This document shows positions 1-6,351 of a stretch of DNA of 40,145 bases, in pieces. The first letter of the stretch is position 1. Each line of letters opens with the position of its first letter. The translations under genes were made by a program, and so were the position numbers. Source of the DNA: a virus; the IMG/VR virus record IMGVR_UViG_3300005582_000030, positions 1 to 40,145 of that record; one strand, 5' to 3'. The notes below the pieces were generated by a model. That model ran no database searches, was not told the DNA's origin, and was given only the letters and a program-made list of their open reading frames with translations.

Positions 1-10
1 GGAGACTTAA

Positions 11-1207
11 ATGTCACAAGAACTATTAGAAAGCCGCTGGGGCGAGACCAAAGAAGCATTGCTCGAAGGTTTGAACGGCTCAAAGCGCAACAGCATGGGT
101 GTTATCTTAGAAAACACTCGCAAGTACTTGAAGGAAAACGCTTCCGCAGGTTCAACAGCCGCTGGCAACATCGCAACATTAAACCGTGTGATTCTTCCAG
201 TTATTCGCCGTGTTATGCCAACCGTTATTGCTAACGAGTTGGTTGGTGTACAACCAATGACCGGTCCAGTGGGTCAAATCCACACTCTACGTGTACGTTA
301 TGCACAGAGTTTGACAGACACTTCTGCAGCCGCTACTTCTGTAACAGCTGGTCAAGAAGCATTGTCACCATTCACAATTGCCACAGCATACTCTACAGTT
401 CCTCAAGGTACTGCTACTGCTACCAACTACACAGGCGGTGCTACAGCTACTATGGAAGGTACTGGCGGTAAGCAAATTTCTGTGCAAATCTTGAAGCAAG
501 CTGTTGAAGCTCGCACACGCAAGTTGCAAGCACGTTGGACATTTGAATCTGCACAAGACGCACAAGCCATGCATGGTATTGACGTTGAAGCAGAAATCAT
601 GGCCGCACTTGCTCAAGAAATTACAGCTGAAATTGACCAAGAGATTCTTTTGAGTCTACGTTCATTGGCTGCAACTGAGTTCACATACAACCAAGCTACC
701 GTTTCAGGTACTGCTACATTCGTTGGTGACGAACACGCCGCATTGGCTGTTTTGATCAACCGTGTTGCTAACTTGATCGCCCAACGCACACGTCGTGGCG
801 CTGGTAACTACGCTGTTGTTTCTTCAGCTGCCTTGACAGTATTGCAAAGTGCTACAACCAGCGCATTTGCACGTACTACAGAAGGTACATTTGAAGCACC
901 TACAAACACCAAGTTTGTTGGTACATTGAACGGCGCTATGCGTGTGTTCGTTGACTCTTATGCAAGTGACACAACCCCAGTGTTGGTCGGCTACAAAGGT
1001 TCTTCAGAAGCAGACGCTCCAGCATTCTACTGCCCATACATTCCTTTGATGTCTTCAGGCGTTGTGTTGGATCCAAGCACATTCGAACCAGTCGTGTCAT
1101 TCATGACACGTTATGGTTACATCGAGTTGACAAACACTGCATCAAGCTTCGGCAATGCTGGTGACTATGTTGGCGAGATCGCTGTGTCTAATCTTTCATT
1201 CTCCTAA
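11..1207 (+). CDS. gp23: Major capsid protein, T4 gp23 family
   Basis: This protein builds the icosahedral head lattice. Residues 59-98 carry the family's most conserved stretch: RVILPVIRRVMPTVIANE followed by GVQPMTGPVGQIHTLR, close to the T4 form RRAIPNLIAFDICGVQPMNSPTG. At 398 residues it is much shorter than T4 gp23 (521), as in many marine relatives. A candidate prohead-protease site, YLKE|N, ends at residue 42, just before the conserved core, so the first 42 residues are probably removed during head maturation. The start is fixed by GGAGA at positions 1-5. The gene is followed at once by a strong terminator. Genes 20-22 would be expected to the left of the window. Confidence 0.96.
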   Translation: MSQELLESRWGETKEALLEGLNGSKRNSMGVILENTRKYLKENASAGSTAAGNIATLNRVILPVIRRVMPTVIANELVGVQPMTGPVGQIHTLRVRYAQSLTDTSAAATSVTAGQEALSPFTIATAYSTVPQGTATATNYTGGATATMEGTGGKQISVQILKQAVEARTRKLQARWTFESAQDAQAMHGIDVEAEIMAALAQEITAEIDQEILLSLRSLAATEFTYNQATVSGTATFVGDEHAALAVLINRVANLIAQRTRRGAGNYAVVSSAALTVLQSATTSAFARTTEGTFEAPTNTKFVGTLNGAMRVFVDSYASDTTPVLVGYKGSSEADAPAFYCPYIPLMSSGVVLDPSTFEPVVSFMTRYGYIELTNTASSFGNAGDYVGEIAVSNLSFS

Positions 1208-1238
1208 TCAGAGAATTACCCAGGGATGGGAAGGCAAG

Positions 1239-1262
1239 AAACCTGCTTCGGCAGGTTTTTTG
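1239..1262. terminator. Two-way rho-independent terminator with UUCG loop
   Basis: The stem ACCTGC/GCAGGT (1241-1246 and 1251-1256) encloses a TTCG tetraloop. It is followed on the + strand by a run of T (1257-1261). On the - strand the same stem is followed by TTTCTT. It lies between the convergent ends of gp23 and the glycosyltransferase, so it can stop transcription from both sides. Confidence 0.88.
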
Positions 1263-1266
1263 TTGG

Positions 1267-2415
1267 CTATATTTTGTACCAGGCTAGATATTTTACAATT
1301 TTTTCAGTAACACTAGCCCAATCTCCTCTTGTGGGTTGTCTAAACAATCTAGCACTAGAATACCAAGGGCTAGAATCTCTATCCAGTAACCAGCGCCAGT
1401 CTGTGGCAAAAGCATTGAGCATGACCCATACAGGGCGGCCCAGGGCACCGGCCAAGTGAGTGATAGCAGTATCCACACTAACAATGACATCTAGATGCAT
1501 CATCAAGGCAGCTGTGTCGGCAAAACTGCTGATTGACCCTGGCCAAAGTCTAAGTCCAGCGTCGGCTAGTGCTTGCTCTTCGTCGGGGGTGGCATCCACT
1601 TGTAAACTAACCCATTCATATTCAGGATGGCTCTGGATCATGGACAGCACCTGATCAAACGGCACACCTTTGTGTTGATTGAGCCAGGCATCTCTTCGAC
1701 CACTCCAGGAAATTCCCACACGCATTTTGTATTTGTGTCCCAGTCGATCTTGCCACTGTTTCATCAACTCAGGGTTAGCGTTCATGTAACTTTGTATCTT
1801 GGGCAAGTTATCTAGCGTGACACCAAGTATGCCTGGAATGCTCATGATAGGAACCCAGTAATCAAATTCACCCATGTCGGTGCTATATCCTGCAACTTGC
1901 TGTATAATGTCACTGGTGTTTAACAATGGAATCAGTCCGTCTGTGACTTGCAGTTTGACCCGGGCACCCATCAGGTGTAGATTGTAAACAAATCGCACAA
2001 ACTGAACACAGTCACCGTGGCCTTGCTCGCCAACTACTAGAATAGTCTTGTCTCGGAGATCTTCGCCACGCCAGCGTGGTTGACTAAATTTAGGCTCTGA
2101 TCCAACAAGATGTTCATAGTTCCATCGAGATTCATAAGCAGGCCAACCACGCTGGTAGTCACCACTCAACAAATAACTCACGGCCAAATTAAACTGTGCA
2201 GTCACATTGTTTGGTTCCAACAGTGTGGCATATTGAAGAAACGGTATAGCTCGTTTTGGGTGTCCACATTCACGCATGACATTGCCATAGTTGTTGAATG
2301 CCGCAGCCGAATCAGGATCTTGTACAAATGCCATGGCATAACATTGTAATGCTTGTTCGGGGTTGCCGTCGGCTCTGTGCTGGTTACCAGCTTCAATTAG
2401 TTCATTAGTATTCAT
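1267..2415 (-). CDS. TPR-glycosyltransferase fusion (GT9-like C-terminal domain)
   Basis: A two-part protein. Residues 3 to about 105 form three tetratricopeptide repeats, for example GNPEQALQCYAMAFVQDPDS. From about residue 120 to the end there is a Rossmann-type domain beginning KTILVVGEQGHGD, with the nucleotide-sugar-binding signature SVDTAITHLAGALGRPVW near residues 312-330, typical of heptosyltransferase-like GT9 enzymes. It probably transfers a sugar to a phage structural protein or a host surface glycan; the acceptor is not visible. It is encoded opposite to its neighbours. The TAAATA core ends five bases before the ATG, leaving no room for a Shine-Dalgarno site. The first TPR begins at residue 3, so a much later start is unlikely. 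Confidence 0.85.
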   Translation of the reverse strand: MNTNELIEAGNQHRADGNPEQALQCYAMAFVQDPDSAAAFNNYGNVMRECGHPKRAIPFLQYATLLEPNNVTAQFNLAVSYLLSGDYQRGWPAYESRWNYEHLVGSEPKFSQPRWRGEDLRDKTILVVGEQGHGDCVQFVRFVYNLHLMGARVKLQVTDGLIPLLNTSDIIQQVAGYSTDMGEFDYWVPIMSIPGILGVTLDNLPKIQSYMNANPELMKQWQDRLGHKYKMRVGISWSGRRDAWLNQHKGVPFDQVLSMIQSHPEYEWVSLQVDATPDEEQALADAGLRLWPGSISSFADTAALMMHLDVIVSVDTAITHLAGALGRPVWVMLNAFATDWRWLLDRDSSPWYSSARLFRQPTRGDWASVTEKIVKYLAWYKI

Positions 2416-2420
2416 AAGGA

Positions 2421-2428
2421 TATTTACG
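2421..2428 (-). promoter_or_regulatory. Late promoter motif CGTAAATA at the glycosyltransferase start
   Basis: On the - strand CGTAAATA is followed by TCCTT and then the ATG at 2415. T4 late transcription starts about six bases after this element, so the mRNA should begin at or next to the A of the start codon. Confidence 0.6.
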
Positions 2429-2456
2429 CTCCAGGCGAGTACTATTTTACATTTTC

Positions 2457-2464
2457 GCTAAATA
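2457..2464 (+). promoter_or_regulatory. Late promoter motif GCTAAATA before the adhesin region
   Basis: It matches the TAAATA core of T4 late promoters (TATAAATA). It lies 91 bases before the ATG at 2556, the longest leader in the window. The stretch between holds a weak hairpin (ATGCGG at 2489-2494 with CCGCGT) and an AAGGAGA ribosome site at 2542-2548. Confidence 0.6.
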
Positions 2465-2555
2465 CTTGTCAACACAATAGGGTGTTTTATGCGGCGATTT
2501 AACCCACCGCGTAGCGACTAGAACTCGCATCGGACTTCTTTAAGGAGAAAACAAA

Positions 2556-3305
2556 ATGGGTCGTCCTCTAAAAATACAAAAATCATCAACTGGATCAGGC
2601 AACGGCGGCGCAGCCGTCTCGGTTGACCTTGGCTTTCCTAACTTCAATAGTTTAACAAACCCGGTTTTCAACAGCCCGGTTCAAACTCTAAACGGCACTC
2701 AATATCTTGGTGTTGTTGGCGGCGCAGGTCCTACAGATACCCCTTCTGCAACCAATCCACGTGTTGATGTCACTGTGAACATTGCCAACCCTTCGGGCTC
2801 GGGAATTGGTGTGGCACAAGGCTATATCATCCGTCAAAAAGGTTCTCGCAAATACCTAGTGGGTGATGTAACCGGAGTCAACGACGGAAGTTTTGTTGTT
2901 GGCCAGGCCTATCAAATTGTGTCTGTGGGCACTACTGATTGGACAGCTGCTGGCGCACCCGGTAACTTTGGTGTAGGCACTGTGTTCACTGCCAGTTCAG
3001 TTGGTGGAGCAGGTTCGGGCACTGCTAATTCTGTAGGTGTGTGTGTTTTGACAAATTCTGCAACACCAACAGTGGGATTGATGAGCATAAGCTACATTGA
3101 TGACACTTCATCTGAAGTGTTTATTTCCAAGTTGTCCAACAAATTCTTGTTGGGCTTTGAAGGCGGAAATGGATTCACTGCTGCTGAAGTTGTTGCTGAC
3201 ACACGTCAAGTGGCCAACTTCTTCACAGACGAAGGCACAGTTATCAAGTCAGGTACTGCACAAACCACTATCAACGTGGCATTGATACAGAACGTTACTT
3301 CTTAA
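2556..3305 (+). CDS. Putative virion structural protein
   Basis: The 249-residue protein begins MGRPLKIQKSS, a start I associate with uncharacterised virion proteins of T4-like marine phages. It is rich in Gly, Ser, Thr and Val with little charge, as expected for a beta-rich surface protein. Residues 115 to about 160 look like an inserted module (VGQAYQIVSVGTTDW ... GTVFTASSVGGAGSGTA) of a kind found inside many phage fibre and baseplate proteins. The start is supported by AAGGAGA seven bases upstream. It opens the adhesin cluster after the long leader. Head decoration or fibre accessory are both possible; neither is proven. Confidence 0.6.
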   Translation: MGRPLKIQKSSTGSGNGGAAVSVDLGFPNFNSLTNPVFNSPVQTLNGTQYLGVVGGAGPTDTPSATNPRVDVTVNIANPSGSGIGVAQGYIIRQKGSRKYLVGDVTGVNDGSFVVGQAYQIVSVGTTDWTAAGAPGNFGVGTVFTASSVGGAGSGTANSVGVCVLTNSATPTVGLMSISYIDDTSSEVFISKLSNKFLLGFEGGNGFTAAEVVADTRQVANFFTDEGTVIKSGTAQTTINVALIQNVTS

Positions 3306-3323
3306 TTTATCAAGTGACCGCGT

Positions 3324-3353
3324 CCTCCCAGCTACATACTGGGAGGATTTTTT
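3324..3353 (+). promoter_or_regulatory. Hairpin covering the ribosome site of the next gene; also terminator-like
   Basis: CCTCCCAG (3324-3331) pairs perfectly with CTGGGAGG (3339-3346) and is followed by ATTTTTT and then the ATG at 3354. The 3' arm is the only good Shine-Dalgarno sequence (GGGAGG) for the next gene. The hairpin therefore both looks like an intrinsic terminator and hides the ribosome site. The loop side contains GCTACATA (3331-3338), one base different from the GCTAAATA late motif seen elsewhere. Confidence 0.75.
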
Positions 3354-3941
3354 ATGGGCCCAGCTTTTGTACTTGGTAACGGCATAAGCCGACAACAAAT
3401 TGATTTAAACTTGCTAAAAACGCTTGGGCGTGTGTACGGCTGTAATGCTATCTATCGAGAGTTTGAGCCTGATGTGTTGATCAGCACAGATTTACCCATA
3501 AGCGAACGCATTCAGCACGAGGGCTACGGCCAAACCCATACTCATTATACTCGCAAGCCCCTGCCAAATTCTGGATCAATGCGTATAAGTCAACAGTATT
3601 TTGGCTACAGTTCTGGGCCGGCAGCAGTGGGGCAAGCGGCACTGGATGGCGCAAGAGCAATCTATTTGATAGGGTTTGACATGGGACCAAATCGCACCGG
3701 TAGATTCAACAACATCTATGCTGACACAGAATTTTACAAAAAGAGTTCGGCTAATCCTACATTTACAGGCAACTGGGTGCGACAAATCAAGCAAATAGCC
3801 AAGGACTTTCCCAAAGCAAGTTTTTTTCGTGTGGTCGGTGACACCACAGCAGATTTGTCAGATCTTCGGTCCATAGCCAACATGGCACACATGCCCGTCG
3901 CAGACTTTCAAAACCGTATAAATAACACAAAGGAACTCTAA
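3354..3941 (+). CDS. Conserved phage protein, possible MptE/DUF115-like Rossmann fold
   Basis: The 195-residue protein starts with a short beta-strand and glycine turn (FVLGNGISRQQIDL), then VYGCNAIYREFEPDVLISTD, and later GARAIYLIGFDMGP near the middle. This layout, a GNGxS turn, a YGCNAI strand and a second GFD strand, recalls the Rossmann-like MptE/DUF115 group found near glycosylation genes. I cannot assign a reaction. Its stop codon abuts the ATG of the next fibre gene, and a perfect late promoter lies inside its last codons. Its own ribosome site is buried in the preceding hairpin, which may keep it silent unless transcription starts locally. Confidence 0.6.
   Translation: MGPAFVLGNGISRQQIDLNLLKTLGRVYGCNAIYREFEPDVLISTDLPISERIQHEGYGQTHTHYTRKPLPNSGSMRISQQYFGYSSGPAAVGQAALDGARAIYLIGFDMGPNRTGRFNNIYADTEFYKKSSANPTFTGNWVRQIKQIAKDFPKASFFRVVGDTTADLSDLRSIANMAHMPVADFQNRINNTKEL
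3917..3924 (+). promoter_or_regulatory. Late promoter, exact T4 consensus TATAAATA
   Basis: TATAAATA lies inside the 3' end of the preceding gene, 17 bases before the ATG at 3942, with AAAGGAA (3929-3935) as the ribosome site. It is the only copy in the window that matches the full T4 octamer. Confidence 0.8.
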
Positions 3942-5438
3942 ATGGCTATCTACAAGCGTGTTGCTGGCAATCTCATTATTGAAAGTATTGGTGCGGCCAA
4001 CACTGTGACATTTCAAAATACCACAGGAGTAGCCAACGTTATTATCACTGGCGACCTAAGCGTTTCAGGCAATGCCAGTTTGACCGGTAACATTTCGGGT
4101 GACAAGTTATTCAACGGCACTACATCGATTGAAATTCAAACTGCCAGTGGAAACGCCAACATCACTGTGGGTGGTGTTAGCAACGTGGCAGTATTCACTC
4201 AAACTGGACTCAATCTAACTGGTGCTTACAGCGTGACTGGTAATATCATTGGGGGCAATGTGCTCACAGCAGGACTAGTGAGTGCCACTGGCAATGTCAC
4301 CGGGGGTAATGTAAACGTCACAACCGGTAACATTGTTCTTTCATACACATCTGGAGCAACAACTGCTCAAGTCATTAGATTCACAGATGCCAATACAGCA
4401 GTCACAACACTGGGCGCAAACATTGGTTCTGTGGAATGGGTCACTGCTGATGCCACAGGACTTGGCGCAAGAACAACTGCTGCACTACGAGCAGTCTACA
4501 GCGATGCCAACGGTAATGCCAACATCTTGTTACAAACCAATGCAACCACTAGAATTGCTGTGTTGGGCGCTACTGGCAACGTTGGTATAGCTAACGTGGC
4601 TCCGCTACACACATTTGCTGTGACTGGAAACAGTTATATTTCAGGCACAGAAGAAGTAATTGGTAACATCACAGGCGGAAACATAATCACTGGCGGCAGG
4701 GTAACTGCTACTGGTAACTTGGTGTCTGGGGCCAATTTAGTAGCCTCGGGATATGCCACGATCACTGGCAACATCACTGGCGGCAACATTATTAGTGTGG
4801 GAGTGATTAGTGGTAGTGCCAGCGGCATCTCAGCCACGGGTAACATTCGTGGGGGAAATATCAACAGTGATTCATTTATTTCAGCCACAGGAAATGTCTA
4901 TGCGGGAGGCGGACTAGAAACACAAGGTAATGTCAGTGCCACAGGCTCGGTACTGGCAGCCACAGCTATTCTAGGCAATGCCAATGTCACTGGCAACATG
5001 TTTGGCACAGGCATTGGTGTGGAAAACGTTGTGTGGCAAAGTGTAGCAGCCAACATAAGTTCTGCTAGTATGGCCAACGTTGGTTCTCTGGGATTCTTTG
5101 CGCTGGCAGGGTCCAGCTACAAGTTTGAAGCCTACATGCCAGTAGTGCCTTCAGCAGGAACAACCACAGCATTCAGCACTTATTTTGACGCAGGAACCTG
5201 TAGTTACACAGTAGAATCGCAGACCACTGCTGTGGCAGGTTTTGCCATGGCAACATCTACTACTTCGGCCAGCACAGGAACCACACAGGTCATGACAGGA
5301 ACCACAGCTAGAACTGTGAGAATCACTGGCATAATCTACAGTGCAGGCAATGCAAACGTAGCGGTACAAGCACAAACCAGTGCAGCAAACGTGGTAGTGC
5401 CGTCCGGATCCTATCTCACCTACACTCGAATCGGCTAA
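3942..5438 (+). CDS. Tail fibre or adhesin with SATGN-x-GGN repeats and a globular tip
   Basis: The 498-residue protein has an N-terminal segment (MAIYKRVAGNLIIESIG). Then comes a long, nearly uncharged region of 17-residue-type repeats such as LVSATGNVTGGNV and RVTATGNLVSGANL, as in a beta-solenoid or trimeric fibre shaft. From about residue 361 the repeats stop. A different beta-rich domain follows (VVWQSVAANISS ... YKFEAYMPVVPSAG ... SYLTYTRIG), which I take as the receptor-binding or capping tip. The start follows AAAGGAA. Host-range fibre is the likely role; the receptor is unknown. Confidence 0.78.
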   Translation: MAIYKRVAGNLIIESIGAANTVTFQNTTGVANVIITGDLSVSGNASLTGNISGDKLFNGTTSIEIQTASGNANITVGGVSNVAVFTQTGLNLTGAYSVTGNIIGGNVLTAGLVSATGNVTGGNVNVTTGNIVLSYTSGATTAQVIRFTDANTAVTTLGANIGSVEWVTADATGLGARTTAALRAVYSDANGNANILLQTNATTRIAVLGATGNVGIANVAPLHTFAVTGNSYISGTEEVIGNITGGNIITGGRVTATGNLVSGANLVASGYATITGNITGGNIISVGVISGSASGISATGNIRGGNINSDSFISATGNVYAGGGLETQGNVSATGSVLAATAILGNANVTGNMFGTGIGVENVVWQSVAANISSASMANVGSLGFFALAGSSYKFEAYMPVVPSAGTTTAFSTYFDAGTCSYTVESQTTAVAGFAMATSTTSASTGTTQVMTGTTARTVRITGIIYSAGNANVAVQAQTSAANVVVPSGSYLTYTRIG

Positions 5439-5441
5439 AGC

Positions 5442-5484
5442 GTAATCCTGTTCTTTTGGTAAATACTCCAGAGGAACGGATTAC
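5442..5484 (+). promoter_or_regulatory. Late promoter GGTAAATA inside a hairpin that overlaps the ribosome site
   Basis: The arms are GTAATCC plus GTTC (5442-5448 and 5450-5453, bulged T at 5449) and GAAC plus GGATTAC (5474-5484), giving 11 pairs. The late motif GGTAAATA (5458-5465) is in the loop. The purine-rich ribosome site GAGGAA (5471-5476) runs into the 3' arm. The ATG is at 5487. Late transcripts should begin near 5471, after the 5' arm, and so cannot form the hairpin. Confidence 0.72.
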
Positions 5485-5486
5485 CT

Positions 5487-6329
5487 ATGACACAACAGAT
5501 CATCAACGTTGGCACTGTGGCCAACGATGGCACTGGAGAAGCACTACGCACCGCATTTGAAGCCGTAAATGACAATTTTACGGAAGTTTACGCCGCGGGT
5601 CCTGTTGACAGCAACGTTGTGATTGCCAATAATACCATATCAATCAATGGTACAAATGGTAATTTGATCCTGCAGGGCAACGGAATTGGCAATGTTGTAA
5701 CCAACAGTAGTGTGCGCCCTTCTACAGATGCAGTGTTTGATCTTGGCGCAAGTAACTACAGATACGACACAGTACATGCGGCTTACTTTCAGGGCAATGG
5801 CGCAGGACTAACAGGAATCACAGTCAGTGCCGGTAGTCAAATTCTCAATGCCAACAGCAATGTACGAATTGCTGACATCAACGGTCCGGTTACAATCAGT
5901 GTAAATGGTACTGCCAATGTGGCTAGATTTTTGGCCAATGGAGTATCCGTCACCGGCAACGTTTCAGTGTCAGCGGGCAATTATTATCTAGGTGATGGAT
6001 CACTGCTGACAGGCATCCAGACCAACACCAACACTATCTTCAACGGAACCAGCAACATAACCATTGGGTCTTCAGGCGGCAATGCTAATATTTCCATTGG
6101 CGCCGTGAGCAATGTGGTTGTGGTAACAACCACTGGTTTGACTGCGGTAGGCAATGTCACAGGCGGCAATCTTCAAGCCACAGGCAATATTTTCATTGGC
6201 AACACTGTGTTCACCCGTACATTGGTAGTAGGCACACGAACCACACCAGTCACTGTGGCCCTGGCCAGCAACAATAGTTTTCTTGTGGGCACTAGAAGCA
6301 GTGGAAACATAACCGTGTTTACTACATAA
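5487..6329 (+). CDS. Short tail fibre protein
   Basis: The 280-residue protein opens with QIINVGTVANDGTGEALRTAF and AVNDNFTEVY, an N-terminal motif common in phage fibre proteins and probably an attachment or trimerisation element. The rest is repeat shaft: a DLGASNYRYDTVHAAYFQGNG segment, a GDGSLLTGI turn, and GNVTGGNLQATGN units. It ends in a short beta-strand region with no globular tip. It uses the same building blocks as the giant fibre that follows, so it may be an accessory or partner chain. Its TAA stop is part of the next late promoter. Confidence 0.75.
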   Translation: MTQQIINVGTVANDGTGEALRTAFEAVNDNFTEVYAAGPVDSNVVIANNTISINGTNGNLILQGNGIGNVVTNSSVRPSTDAVFDLGASNYRYDTVHAAYFQGNGAGLTGITVSAGSQILNANSNVRIADINGPVTISVNGTANVARFLANGVSVTGNVSVSAGNYYLGDGSLLTGIQTNTNTIFNGTSNITIGSSGGNANISIGAVSNVVVVTTTGLTAVGNVTGGNLQATGNIFIGNTVFTRTLVVGTRTTPVTVALASNNSFLVGTRSSGNITVFTT

Positions 6330-6332
6330 ATA
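6325..6332 (+). promoter_or_regulatory. Late promoter motif CATAAATA
   Basis: It is 19 bases before the ATG at 6352. The TAA at 6327-6329 inside the motif is also the stop codon of the previous fibre gene. The ribosome site between is weak (TTGGAA). Confidence 0.65.
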
Positions 6333-6351
6333 CAGATATTGGAAAAAAATA

